Made by a program: the position numbers and the translations under genes. A stretch of DNA of 64,000 nt from CAILUG01 sp903844415. Lineage in GTDB: Bacteria; Pseudomonadota; Gammaproteobacteria; Pseudomonadales; Pseudohongiellaceae. The DNA lies in assembly GCA_947477655.1 (NCBI GenBank), contig CANJTS010000002.1, positions 248,001-312,000 on the forward strand, in the 5' to 3' direction. Below, piece by piece: positions 15,112-24,451 of this stretch; the first letter of the stretch is position 1, and each line of letters starts with the position of its first letter. The notes below the pieces were generated by a model. The model did no database searches. It had not been told where the DNA came from and was given only the letters and a program-made list of their open reading frames with translations.

Positions 15112-17172
15112 TTAAAAATCCAGATTCATGGTTACCCCATAACGCTGTGGTTCGCCCCACTGTGTAAAAACCTTTGCTGTATAACCATCACGCGGATCGT
15201 TTCCAAAATAAAAACCGTGCACTGCATAATTCTGATTTGTGAGGTTACGACCCCACAACGTCATGCGGATGTTGCTTAAGCTGTAAGTCAGATTGGCGTT
15301 GAGAAGTGTATAGGCTTGTGACTGGTTGTCATGACTGGGAGAAAAATAGAAACTGTCGCGGCCTTGGATATTTACATCCAACTCTAGATATGGGCTCAGG
15401 TTCCAATCCATCCCTAGGGTGTATTGATGGCGCGGCGCGTAGGCTTGATCACGCCCATCAAGATCTACGCCTGCTGAATTAATAAAATTATGATACTGCG
15501 TGGCAAGTAAACCTAAGCTGCTGTAAACCTTGACTCGTGTGCTAGCTTGTACGGTGGCACTGAGTTCCAACCCACTATTGCTGCCAGCCGCAGCATTACC
15601 AATATACGTAATAAATTCAGCACTGCCATTCTTGCGCATGCGGACAGTGGAGCTACTGATTTGTACTGCATCACGCTTCATTACAAATAGGGCGGCCTGA
15701 GTTTGCAGGCGCTCCGAAAAGAAACCACCCTTGATGCCCAGTTCGTAGTTCCATAACCTTTCGGTGACATATTCACGTAAATCGGTATCTAGAGAGCCGT
15801 CAGTATTGAAGCCACCTGATTTATAACCACGCGCAATAGTCGCGTATATCAAGGAGCCGGCAATAGGGTGATAGTTCAATGCAACTCGGCCGCCTGCCAA
15901 AGTCTCGGCTGGGGCAAAATTAAGTACATTGCTGTCGTGATAGTCAGCAGAAAAACGTTCGCCGCGAATGCCTGCATCAAGGGACCACTGCTCGTTTAGC
16001 TGTGTACTAGTATCGCCATAAATAGCTCGTTTAGTAATTGCATGCTGGCTCGAAAAATTTTCAGGCAAAAAAGTGTAGAGGCGGGTGAGGTCGACATCCT
16101 GTTGCAAAGAATAAAGCCCAGCTATCCAACTAGTTCGACCTTGCAACAAGCTACCAGCAGGCTTGGAAAGCAGACGGAGTTCAGCAGTGACTATCTTGTG
16201 ATTACGATCATAACGGTCTGTTGACTGGTAACCATCCGGATGAAAATCTATATAGGTCCAGTCTTCATCATAGCTGTATGCGGTGGTATTGTTGGCATAA
16301 GCAACAGTGCTTTCAATGTTGAAAGCTGGAATGTTGCTGAATGTTAATTTTGCAGTGCCCAGTTTTGAGCGCTGGCTATCCTGACCCGGAGCATCAGACA
16401 AAGTAGTACGGGTATTGTCGAGTGAAAATGCATCATAACCATTATCAATGTCGATGAAGGCCGTCGTCAGATCAATAATAAGCGTAGGAGTGGCTAGGTA
16501 GCGGATTTTGCCGCGTATAGTTGTTTCGTTACGGCTATTGGTATTTTTACCCAAAAAAAGATTTCTGACAAAACCATCACTTTGCAGTGTTTGTGCGGAC
16601 ATTCGATATTGCAAAGAGTCAGTGGCCGGGCCTGCAAGATAGCCTGCTATGCCTTTGCCTGCATAATTTTCGCTTTGTACTTGTAAGCCTTTGGAAAAAG
16701 TTCCAGTTGGATTATTACTTTGTAAATTAATTAAGCCTGCTAGTGCGTTGGAGCCATAGCGAGTGCCTTGCGGACCCATCAATACTTCAACTTGCTCTAC
16801 ATCGTAAAGCATGGCTGCCGTACCCACGCCAGACATATCAACACCATCAAGCATGATGCCGACTGATGAGTTTAGCGGTTCGGCAAATTGATCGAGTTCG
16901 CCAATCCCACGAATCTGATAAAAACGCGCCCTTGACGCACTTGACGAAAAATTGACATTAGGGGCATTGAGCAACAGATCTTCCAGATGACTGGCATTTT
17001 TCTGCTGCATAAGTTTGCTGTCTAGTACCTTGATGCTGGCAGCAATCGAATTAACCGCCGCCTTACGGAAATCAGCAGTAACAATAATTTCTTCAATGGG
17101 TGGAGTTTGGGCATGTATAGCGGCAGTGAACAGTGTGATGCCGCTAAAAATAAACAGGAGGTGTGGTTTCAT
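15112..17172 (-). CDS. TonB-dependent receptor under TPP riboswitch control (predicted thiamine or precursor uptake)
   Basis: The 686-residue protein has a signal peptide (about 1-21), a TonB-box-like EEIIVTA segment (about 27-33), and a plug domain with NAPNVNFSSSASRARFYQIRG and VEVLMGPQGTRYGSNALAG. A 22-strand-type barrel ends in Phe (VTMNLDF). It sits in the outer membrane and takes up a ligand with TonB energy. A TPP riboswitch lies 113 bp upstream on the same strand. THI-element control of TonB receptors is known from comparative genomics, so the substrate is probably thiamine, a thiamine phosphate or a precursor. GGAG precedes the ATG. No inner-membrane thiamine transporter is seen nearby. 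Confidence 0.9.
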   Translation of the reverse strand: MKPHLLFIFSGITLFTAAIHAQTPPIEEIIVTADFRKAAVNSIAASIKVLDSKLMQQKNASHLEDLLLNAPNVNFSSSASRARFYQIRGIGELDQFAEPLNSSVGIMLDGVDMSGVGTAAMLYDVEQVEVLMGPQGTRYGSNALAGLINLQSNNPTGTFSKGLQVQSENYAGKGIAGYLAGPATDSLQYRMSAQTLQSDGFVRNLFLGKNTNSRNETTIRGKIRYLATPTLIIDLTTAFIDIDNGYDAFSLDNTRTTLSDAPGQDSQRSKLGTAKLTFSNIPAFNIESTVAYANNTTAYSYDEDWTYIDFHPDGYQSTDRYDRNHKIVTAELRLLSKPAGSLLQGRTSWIAGLYSLQQDVDLTRLYTFLPENFSSQHAITKRAIYGDTSTQLNEQWSLDAGIRGERFSADYHDSNVLNFAPAETLAGGRVALNYHPIAGSLIYATIARGYKSGGFNTDGSLDTDLREYVTERLWNYELGIKGGFFSERLQTQAALFVMKRDAVQISSSTVRMRKNGSAEFITYIGNAAAGSNSGLELSATVQASTRVKVYSSLGLLATQYHNFINSAGVDLDGRDQAYAPRHQYTLGMDWNLSPYLELDVNIQGRDSFYFSPSHDNQSQAYTLLNANLTYSLSNIRMTLWGRNLTNQNYAVHGFYFGNDPRDGYTAKVFTQWGEPQRYGVTMNLDF

Positions 17173-17247
17173 GACTTGCTCCGATACTATCCAATACTAA
17201 AAGTGCAAAGAGACCAGTTAGTACGACGGAGAAAGTGCTTGCCTCTA

Positions 17248-17274
17248 CTTTGCCATGTAAATTGGCGCGCAAAG
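17248..17274 (-). promoter_or_regulatory. Hairpin in the leader between TPP aptamer and receptor start
   Basis: CTTTGC and GCAAAG form a 6-bp inverted repeat with a 15-nt loop, 10 bp after the aptamer on the minus strand. It is a candidate part of the expression platform. No T-run follows, so translational control is as likely as termination. Confidence 0.4.
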
Positions 17275-17284
17275 CAGACAAGTG

Positions 17285-17355
17285 CCTATTCCTACGCCAG
17301 TATTAGCTGGGTCAGGTTCGAAGGGTTTGATCTCAGGCCGAAGCCACCCCTTAGG
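17285..17355 (-). promoter_or_regulatory. TPP (THI-element) riboswitch aptamer
   Basis: Read on the minus strand, the segment starts CCTAAGGGGTGGC, continues GGCCTGAGATCAAACCC, then GAACCTGACCCAGCTAATAC and TGGCGTAGGAATAGG. These are the conserved thi-box blocks (GGGGTG, CTGAGA, ACCTGA, GCTAATACTGGCGTAGGAA) in correct order and spacing. CCTA at 5' and TAGG at 3' close helix P1. TPP-bound aptamers usually repress the downstream gene, here the TonB-dependent receptor. Confidence 0.95.
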
Positions 17356-17545
17356 ACAGAGACGACATTAACATTCTAGGGCGGGGGAGTGAAAGTAAAT
17401 TCTGATATTGATAGCACTCTAGATCTGCTGTTGGGGAGCGCGTAGTGCACTGTCGTTAGTGCCTACTAATATAGGAAAATTATGTTAAAAACTTAGAGAT
17501 TCTGACTTTGAGAGTAAATTTTTATTTAATTGGGGATTAATTTTT

Positions 17546-18076
17546 TTACCGAGGAAGGAGTTGCCCATCATGACAAATCAGTTCTCCAATTAGAGGGAAA
17601 ATCACCTGGCAGAAAAATTGATAACTGCCATCCTGCCCTTCAGATTCGTGCGCCACAATGCGTGGTCCGAGTGCTGAGGGTAAAATAAAGGACCCAATCG
17701 ACCAGCGCACAAACTGCCAGTGCAATTTTTGTTCTTTGACAGACAGCCGAAAATAAAACCGAAATAGACCAAAATGCGCGCACAGTAGGTTATTACTTGC
17801 TGCTGTGGAGAACGATGAAATAAAAGTATGGCCCGCGAAATTACTTTGCCAACGTTCGGTCTTTTCACTGCGCCACACTACCAAATTGAGTGTCATCTTA
17901 GCGGTTGGTCTTGGTAAATCAAAAATAATACGGATAAATTTTGCGGGCAAATTTGTAGCGCCACTTACGCTGGCAAAACCAGTAAAAGTAAGGTGTGGCA
18001 CGTCGTGAAAACTTTTGACTGCTGCGGGTAACAAATCAAAATTTGCGTGGAGCAATTTACTAAATATCGTCTTCAT
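17546..18076 (-). CDS. DUF4166-like protein
   Basis: The 176-residue protein has no signal peptide. Its middle contains WRSEKTERWQSNFAGHTFIS and HFGLFRFYFRLSV. The end contains LPSALGPRIVAHE and QVIFPLIGELICHDGQLLP. This strand order and the PL-x-G-x-L near the end match DUF4166, a domain often found alone or fused to epimerase/saccharopine-dehydrogenase-like proteins. Its function is unknown. It lies upstream of the riboswitch-controlled receptor and downstream of a NadR-like gene, all minus strand, but gaps of about 250-370 bp make a single transcript doubtful. Confidence 0.55.
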   Translation of the reverse strand: MKTIFSKLLHANFDLLPAAVKSFHDVPHLTFTGFASVSGATNLPAKFIRIIFDLPRPTAKMTLNLVVWRSEKTERWQSNFAGHTFISSFSTAASNNLLCAHFGLFRFYFRLSVKEQKLHWQFVRWSIGSFILPSALGPRIVAHESEGQDGSYQFFCQVIFPLIGELICHDGQLLPR

Positions 18077-18186
18077 TCTGGGACTTCACCTATAAAAAAT
18101 TTGGTTTTGACTTGAATAGCACTTACTTGTGCAGGTGTTCAAGGGTTATCTTCATTTCAGCGCAGATCTGAAAAGAGTCCCATCTT

Positions 18187-18285
18187 ATCGTCACTCCGGT
18201 GTAGGCCGAAATCCAGTGAATTTGCAGAGGAGCTTTGGTGCAGGGGGTGTATCCCGTTTTGCGTCGGGATGACAAAGCTTAGGTC
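18187..18285. repeat. Imperfect palindromic repeat element
   Basis: The ends CGTCACTCCGG and GTCGGGATGACA are imperfect inverted repeats of the TGTCATCCCG type. Such ends are typical of small dispersed REP/MITE-like elements in proteobacteria. It fills most of the gap between the DUF4166-like and NadR-like genes. Only one copy is visible, so the assignment is tentative. Confidence 0.45.
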
Positions 18286-18326
18286 AGTATTATTGGACAC
18301 TGACTTACTAAGTGTAATTCAAGACA

Positions 18327-18857
18327 CTAACTTGCGATAAAAGCTTTCGCCTGTGTTAAACGGGTGTGCTCATCCCCTTTTACAATTAAAACTCTTGCGC
18401 CGAGAGTGGTAAGTTTTTCTTGGTAACGGGTAAACAAGGTTAGCCGGTCGTTGGGATTTTCCCTAAGTGCATCAGGCTGCCAGTCAATTGATGTGTCACA
18501 CAACAAATAGGTACGTCGAGTTTTTCGCTGTGCTGTTGCAAGGGTTGTACTAATCCAAGGATGGCAGTTGCCATATTTCACTTCACTCCAGATCAAGATT
18601 ACCAGGAGATCGGTATCACAGATGAGGCTTTCAGTTTTAGAGTTGGTTGCTTCCTGCTCGGCCTGGTGCTGCAACTGTGCAATTTGCAGCAGATCTTTTT
18701 GTTGATACTGGAAGTTCGGCTGCAGACTGCGTTTTATGTTTAGGTATTCGCGTGCAATTTCTGTGACCAAAGGCGCCCTGAGTGATTTGCTCAAGGCTTT
18801 GGCCAGCGAGGTCTTGCCGCAGCATTCAGGGCCGGTGGTTATGATGATTTGTGTCAA
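18327..18857 (-). CDS. Stand-alone NadR-like P-loop kinase/ATPase
   Basis: The 176-residue protein starts with a strand and Walker A motif GPECCGKT (residues 9-16). It continues with ITEIAREY-like (VTEIAREYLN), LICDTDLLVILIWSEV as Walker B, and WQPDALRENPNDR as a lid-type arginine motif. These features match the ribosylnicotinamide-kinase domain of NadR (AAA_28 type) without its adenylyltransferase or repressor domains. The start is TTG at 18857, with GGAG at suitable spacing. Its substrate may be nicotinamide riboside or, given the nearby thiamine-type receptor, another vitamin alcohol. That second idea is inference only. Confidence 0.75.
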   Translation of the reverse strand: MTQIIITTGPECCGKTSLAKALSKSLRAPLVTEIAREYLNIKRSLQPNFQYQQKDLLQIAQLQHQAEQEATNSKTESLICDTDLLVILIWSEVKYGNCHPWISTTLATAQRKTRRTYLLCDTSIDWQPDALRENPNDRLTLFTRYQEKLTTLGARVLIVKGDEHTRLTQAKAFIAS

Positions 18858-18896
18858 TGCTTGCTCCGGGGTGCCAAGTACAGATATGACAGTTTA

Positions 18897-21800
18897 TTAA
18901 TTTACCGGATTAGCTTCAGTGTCTAGTTCTACAATCGGATAACCCAATGCCGTCAGCGAGGCATTGATCAATGCCTTGTCACCAACCACCAAAATGACCA
19001 TTTTTTCCAGCGGCAAGTGAGTAAGCGCCAAGCTGTTGATGCGTTCTTGTGTCATACCGGTGATGAGGTTCTGTTGCTGCGTGGTGAAATCCAACGGTAA
19101 ATTGTAAGTGATGATCTGTTGCAGCAAACCAACTTTTTGGCGGGGTGTTTCGTAGTCCAGTGCTTCACTTTGGCCAATGGCATCTTTGGTAAATTGCAAT
19201 TCAGTTGGCGTAATGCCCTGGTCACGGTATGTTTTAATTTCGTTAACAAATTGTACTACCGAGTCGGCTGTAGCATCCGCTCTTACACTGGCCGATGCAG
19301 TAAATGGCCCCGGTATTTTACTGGCACTGAAATTACTGCGAGCTCCATAGGTATAACCCTTGTTTTCACGCAGGTTAAGATTGATACGAGAGTTGAATGC
19401 GCTGCCTAGTACATAGTTCATCAGATAACGTTCGAAATATTCGCCGGTTGAATCGTAAGTCAAACTTCCCATGTAACCAATCCGAATTTCTGACTGGGCT
19501 GCACCGGGTTTATCTATAAGGTACAGCGTGCCACCAGCCAATTGCGGAGTTGCCGGTTGGCTGCGCAAACTGACAGCACTATTCGGCAGATTCTGCAGGA
19601 AACCTAATTTGGAAAGCACTTCTGGCTGTGGGATGTCACCCACAACTGTTACTTGTAGTGTTTGTGTTACCAGGCTTAAGTCGCGGAAGGCTTCGACATC
19701 TGCCAGTGTAAGTTTTTCCACGGTGGCAACGGTACCATCAGTAGAAACTGAAAATGCATGGTCAGTACCGTATAGTATTTTTCTATAGGCATTTTCTGTA
19801 ATGGCAGCTGGCTCTTCCTGTTGTGCCTGCAAGCTTTCAATGGTTTGCTGTTTGATGCGGTCGAGGTCAGCCTGAGTAAAGTTAGAGTTGAATAGACGTT
19901 CTTGCAACAGGCTGAGGGTGGCGTCGAAGTTACGCTGCAAGCTCTGCATGTTGATGGACATAGTGTCATTGTCCGAACTGACGCTGATGTTGCTGCCTAG
20001 CTTGTCTAATTCTTTTTCGAAATCTTCGGCACTGAAAGTAGTGGTGCCTTCATTCATCATGCTGGCTGTAAGGCTTGCGATACCATATTGCGCAGGATCT
20101 TCCAGCAGATGACCGCCAGAAAATACCAACTTTATATTGACTAGAGGAACTTCTGAGCTAGCTGTACCAATAAAATCAATGCCGTTGTCTAAACTTTGCT
20201 GCCAAATTGGCGGCATGTTCACCAGCGGATTGGCGGGGGGAGTTGGGCGTACTGTTCTATCTAAAGTATGCCCTGCTTCAAGTTGTTCCAACACAGAATC
20301 ATTACTACTGATACGTGCCAACCGTTCTGGAGTAGTGAAATCATCTGCTTTGGAAATCAAGTCTGGGGCAGCAGGGGCAACCACGCTCAAATATACGGCA
20401 GGTTTTCCTTTGATGTAAGTTTCAAACACCCGCACGATGTCTGCCTTGGTTAAGGCGCGAATATCATCCAGTTCTTTTTGGATGTTGTTGGGATTACCTA
20501 GGTAAGTTTCATTGGTTGCCAACTGCCGCACTTTGCCAGTAACACTCGCCAGACTGTTAATGAGGCTTGCTTCCTGGGTTGCTTGGTAAATTTGCAAATC
20601 TTCATCGCTGATGGAGTCGGCATTAAAACCAGCAAAAACTCCGCGCAGATCGGCTTCAAATGTTGCTAGTGGTGTGCCAGGGAAGGGCAGAATAAAGAAG
20701 TTCAACACGCCAGCCAACTCCAAAGCGTAGTTAGAACCGCTGGCCTCTATAGCTTTTTGGGTGAGGATAAATTCCTTGTAAAAAAATGACTTACGGCCAA
20801 CTGTCAGTATTTCATTAAGTGCCTCCAGCGCTACTCGATCGGGATGGTCCAGAGCCACAGTGGGAAAACTCACGATCAAAGCGGGAAAACGGATATTGTT
20901 ATCAACATAGGAAATATAACGGTCTGTAGTAAGAACCGCAGGTGTTTTAGTGGCAGGTAAAACTTCTGGGCCAGCGGGAATCTCACCAAAATATTTCACC
21001 ACCAGCTCTACGGCTTGCTGCGGGTTGACGTTACCACCAATAGTCAAGGTGGCATTGTTCGGGCCGTACCAGCGCAGGAAAAACTGTTTGAGATCAGCCA
21101 ACGTGGCAGAATCCAGATCAGCAATAAAACCGATGGGCATCCACGAATATGGATGCTCCGGGGGGAATACCGTTGTAAATGTTTTTTCAGACCACAGACC
21201 ATAAGGTGAGTTTTCATAATTCTGATTGCGTTCGTTTTTGACTGTGGCGCGTTGGTTCTCAAATTTTTCTTCTGTTACCGCATTGAGAAAATACCCCATG
21301 CGATCACTTTCCAGCCACAGCATTGTTTCCAGTTGGTTGCTCGGTACGGTTTCAAAATAATTAGTAGTGTCGAAACTGGTGCCGCCGTTCATGGTGCCAC
21401 CCGACTCGGTTACGATACCGATGTGTTGTTCGTCGGCTACGTGTTCTGAGCCTTGAAACATCATGTGTTCAAAAAAGTGGGCAAAACCGGAGCGCTGCGC
21501 TTCTTCACGGGCAGAGCCAACGTGGTAGGTAATATCCACATGGACGAGGGGGTCTGAAGTGTCTTCGTGCACAATTAGGGTAAGACCGTTATCGAGTTTG
21601 TATTTGCTGTAGGGGATTACTATTTCACTGGAACCAGCAGCGACAGTTTCGACTAGGGTATAGCCGGTGATGGGGGCTTGGTTATTTTCAGCTGAGCTTG
21701 GTGGTGTTGATGATTCGCTACACGCACCAAGCAACAGCAGCAGCCCGATGGTAAGGGATTGGCGGGATAACAAGAGCGAGCAGAAAGTTAAATTGTGCAT
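18897..21800 (-). CDS. M16 family zinc metalloprotease lipoprotein, full two-repeat form
   Basis: The 967-residue protein has a lipoprotein signal (LLLLGAC, lipidated Cys27). The first M16 unit carries the inverted zinc motif HFFEH (H108, E111, H112) with a downstream Glu in ENQRATVKNE. An M16_C domain follows. The second half (from about residue 500) repeats the fold without a zinc motif, as in insulinase/pitrilysin-type proteins. It is probably anchored in the periplasm and degrades peptides. GGAG precedes the ATG. It lies 40 bp upstream of the NadR-like gene on the same strand, so cotranscription is possible. Confidence 0.9.
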   Translation of the reverse strand: MHNLTFCSLLLSRQSLTIGLLLLLGACSESSTPPSSAENNQAPITGYTLVETVAAGSSEIVIPYSKYKLDNGLTLIVHEDTSDPLVHVDITYHVGSAREEAQRSGFAHFFEHMMFQGSEHVADEQHIGIVTESGGTMNGGTSFDTTNYFETVPSNQLETMLWLESDRMGYFLNAVTEEKFENQRATVKNERNQNYENSPYGLWSEKTFTTVFPPEHPYSWMPIGFIADLDSATLADLKQFFLRWYGPNNATLTIGGNVNPQQAVELVVKYFGEIPAGPEVLPATKTPAVLTTDRYISYVDNNIRFPALIVSFPTVALDHPDRVALEALNEILTVGRKSFFYKEFILTQKAIEASGSNYALELAGVLNFFILPFPGTPLATFEADLRGVFAGFNADSISDEDLQIYQATQEASLINSLASVTGKVRQLATNETYLGNPNNIQKELDDIRALTKADIVRVFETYIKGKPAVYLSVVAPAAPDLISKADDFTTPERLARISSNDSVLEQLEAGHTLDRTVRPTPPANPLVNMPPIWQQSLDNGIDFIGTASSEVPLVNIKLVFSGGHLLEDPAQYGIASLTASMMNEGTTTFSAEDFEKELDKLGSNISVSSDNDTMSINMQSLQRNFDATLSLLQERLFNSNFTQADLDRIKQQTIESLQAQQEEPAAITENAYRKILYGTDHAFSVSTDGTVATVEKLTLADVEAFRDLSLVTQTLQVTVVGDIPQPEVLSKLGFLQNLPNSAVSLRSQPATPQLAGGTLYLIDKPGAAQSEIRIGYMGSLTYDSTGEYFERYLMNYVLGSAFNSRINLNLRENKGYTYGARSNFSASKIPGPFTASASVRADATADSVVQFVNEIKTYRDQGITPTELQFTKDAIGQSEALDYETPRQKVGLLQQIITYNLPLDFTTQQQNLITGMTQERINSLALTHLPLEKMVILVVGDKALINASLTALGYPIVELDTEANPVN

Positions 21801-22099
21801 GGGCAGACTCCGGAAAAGACCAACTGGAACTGCCCGGAATTAAAGCACAGGAATGCTTTTTTTTCATGGTGGAAGTGGTTAAAGCCAGGTATGGTCACAA
21901 ACCTTATCTTCTAGTGACTCGGATCGAGTAGTTTATTGTTAGGGCTTGCGCGAAGTACAGACAGGGTTTACTTCTAGGCCGGTTGCTTTGCTTCGTAGCT
22001 CCCCGGTATGCTGTAGTTCATCACCACATAACAATTAGAAACAAGGCTATTCATTCACGCTTCCCGAAACCATAACAACAACACGAGGAACACAAGGTC

Positions 22100-23053
22100 A
22101 TGAATACCGAACGCCAGCAGCACCATCTCACCCGCACGCTCACCACCGCACTGTTTGCCGGATGGGCGGCATTTGCCGTGGCACAGCCGCCAAACATGGA
22201 CGAAATCAACGCCAGGCCTGATAACGTCGGCACCGGCGCGTATCCGGCCATGAAGGAAGAGGACAGCTCGTTGGCGGCGCATGTAATCTTCCGCCCAGCC
22301 AACCTGGCCGCTATGGGTGACCAAAAACTCGGCGTGGTGGCCTGGGGCAACGGCGGATGTTCGCCCGATGGTGCCAGCAGCCGCTTCCACCTGCTCGAAC
22401 TGGCTTCACACGGTTACCTCGTGATTGCTTCGGGCAAGATTCTCAGCGGACCTGGCGCACCGCCGCGCGAGCCGCCGGTGGAAGGACAACAGGGTCCACG
22501 TACAACAGCCGCTGATCTGACCTCAGCCATCGATTGGGCACTGGCAGAAAACACGCGTGCCGGCAGTCCGTATTTCGGCCGTATTGATCCGGCGCAGGTT
22601 GCAGCGTCCGGTTTCAGCTGTGGCGGGTTACAGGCGCTTGGTGTGGCCGGCGATCCTCGCATTGCCACTCTCGTCCTGCAAAACACTGGCATCCTGAATG
22701 CAGGTCCGAACGCAGCGCTGCCTGGCATGGATCTAGTCAAGGATCAGCTGGCGAAAATTCATACGCCCACGATTTACATCCTCGGTGGTGAATCAGACAT
22801 CGCGTACGTCAACGGCATGGATGATTTCCAGCGCATTGAAAATGTACCGATAGCTGTAGCGAATCTTCTGGGTGCTGGCCATGGCGGCACCTACTCGCAG
22901 GAAAATGGCGGCGTTGCCGCACAGGTAGCAGTCAGCTGGCTGAACTGGCAGCTGCGCGACGATGCCCAAGCAGGGAAAATGTTTGTCGGTGCCGATTGCG
23001 GCTTGTGCAGCGATGCGAAGTGGGCCTACGCGAGCAAACGCCTCGCTCCGTAA
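22100..23053 (+). CDS. Secreted alpha/beta hydrolase
   Basis: The 317-residue protein has a signal peptide (about 1-29, cut after VAQ). An alpha/beta-hydrolase core includes VVAWGNGGCSPDG (oxyanion region), a nucleophile elbow GFSCGG (Ser173, with Cys174), a likely catalytic Asp in GGESDIAYV and His in GAGHGG. It resembles dienelactone-hydrolase/chlorophyllase-like secreted esterases; the substrate is unknown. Its base composition is clearly more GC-rich than the flanking genes. It ends only a few bases before an IS91-type transposase remnant, so it may have arrived with that element. Confidence 0.8.
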   Translation: MNTERQQHHLTRTLTTALFAGWAAFAVAQPPNMDEINARPDNVGTGAYPAMKEEDSSLAAHVIFRPANLAAMGDQKLGVVAWGNGGCSPDGASSRFHLLELASHGYLVIASGKILSGPGAPPREPPVEGQQGPRTTAADLTSAIDWALAENTRAGSPYFGRIDPAQVAASGFSCGGLQALGVAGDPRIATLVLQNTGILNAGPNAALPGMDLVKDQLAKIHTPTIYILGGESDIAYVNGMDDFQRIENVPIAVANLLGAGHGGTYSQENGGVAAQVAVSWLNWQLRDDAQAGKMFVGADCGLCSDAKWAYASKRLAP

Positions 23054-23056
23054 GCG

Positions 23057-23560
23057 GTGCGCCCTGCCTTGTCTGAACAACGGCTGTCACTCACTCGCAG
23101 TTGCAACGTGAGATACGTACTGAAGGCGCCGTATCGGGACGGCACCACCCATGTGATTTTAGAGCCCTTAGACTCCATCGCTAAGCTGGCATCACTGGTC
23201 CCCAAGCTCATGGTCAACCTCATGCGCTTCTATGGCGTGTTTGCACCGAACAGCCCTTAACGCGTCACCATCACCCCGGCCAAACGCGGCAAGCAAAACC
23301 AACACGGCAGCAGAACCCGACAACCGTACTTTCATGGAAAGACACGCCTCGATGACCTGGGTCCAACGACTGAAGCGAGTCTTTAACATCAACATCGAAA
23401 CCTGCCGCCACTGCCAAGGCCCGGTCAGGATTATTGCCTGCGATAAAGGCCCGGTGGTGATCGAGAAAATCTTGAGCCATCTTCTGCGCAGCAAGGCTGA
23501 TACACCGGCAATGCCGTTACTGCCACTAGCCAGAGCACCGTCAGCGGTATCAGCTTCATC
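23057..23560 (+). pseudogene. Decayed IS91-family transposase, C-terminal fragment
   Basis: Frame 1 reads APYRDGTTHVILEPLDSIAK and VNLMRFYGVFAPNSP up to a stop at 23260. It then continues past the stop as RVTITPAKRGK. A second frame then takes over with SMTWVQRLKRVFNINIETC and GPVRIIACDKGPVVIEKILS. These blocks occur in that order in IS91-type (Y2) transposases. A premature stop plus a frameshift, and loss of the N-terminal catalytic part, show a dead remnant. A second scrap of the same transposase family is at 26626. Confidence 0.8.
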
Positions 23561-23960
23561 AGTTTCCTGCTTGCTCCCGGCATCGATCAGCCTTTGCCGC
23601 GAATTGGGTGTGCCCAGCATTTCGGTGAATTTCGTGATAGTTACGTGTTGACTGCTGAAGGTTGGAAGTTCAGCGCGCGGCGCGGGCGCTTATTGCTCAA
23701 ATCAGCCTAGAAAATTTCAAATTAATGCAGTACCGCCAACACTTGCAATACAGTCTGGGTTTACTATCGTCAATGTTCAGCGCGCAAACGGTTGCAGTGC
23801 TGGTCTAGCAGGACCTTACGGAGGCAAGCGGGGCAGCGCAAATTCTGGCCCAGTACCGAGCGGGAAAGCAGGAACGCGACGGGCATGCCCATATTTCTCT
23901 GCTAACATTCGAATAATGTACTATTTGGGTTAACATTCTTTTTTTATATAGGGCATCCAT
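23561..23960. other. Gene-free remnant region after the transposase fragment
   Basis: About 400 bp with no intact reading frame of note. It remains relatively GC-rich up to about 23,900, then switches to AT-rich sequence before the next gene, consistent with decayed insertion-derived DNA. No terminal repeat of the element could be identified by eye. Confidence 0.4.
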
Positions 23961-24440
23961 GTGTTTGAAACTTTAAACGGGTCTGCAATGACCATCTGGC
24001 TCAATTCATTGCTGTGGGGGTTTCCCATGGCAGAAGTGTTTCACATTGTCATGACTGGCGGATTTTTTGGTGGTCTTTTGATGCTCGATTTACGCCTACT
24101 CGGGTTTCATCGGTCGATTTCGTCTGGAATCTTGATGAAACACATTCTGCCATGTTTATGGTGGTTGTTTTTCGGGGTAGTGGTTAGTGGTAGTTTGCTC
24201 TTCATGTTTATGCCGCTCGAATATTCTGGCAATCCTGCGTTCCTGATCAAGATGACCCTGATTATATTGGGTGGAATTAACGCCTTGTTTTTACATGTGT
24301 CCTTGTTAAGAGATCAGTTTCGTTGGGACACGCTCAGTAAGGTGCCCTTTGGTGTTAAGTTGTCTGCATTGTTGTCCCTCGCTATATGGATCGGAGCCTT
24401 GGCTTGTGGGCGTTTGATAGCGTATTACTACGGCGCTTAA
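23961..24440 (+). CDS. Small multi-spanning membrane protein (DUF6644/DUF2214-like)
   Basis: The 159-residue protein has about four transmembrane segments and an N-terminal region AEVFHIVMTGGFFGGLLMLDLRLLGF. That region resembles small DUF6644-type membrane proteins, whose His and Leu/Asp/Arg pattern is conserved. The function is unknown. The assigned start is GTG at 23961; an in-frame ATG at 23988 is an alternative but would shorten the first helix region. A DUF6164 gene follows after 11 bp, so they are likely cotranscribed. Confidence 0.6.
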   Translation: MFETLNGSAMTIWLNSLLWGFPMAEVFHIVMTGGFFGGLLMLDLRLLGFHRSISSGILMKHILPCLWWLFFGVVVSGSLLFMFMPLEYSGNPAFLIKMTLIILGGINALFLHVSLLRDQFRWDTLSKVPFGVKLSALLSLAIWIGALACGRLIAYYYGA

Positions 24441-24451
24441 CTCGATATCCT

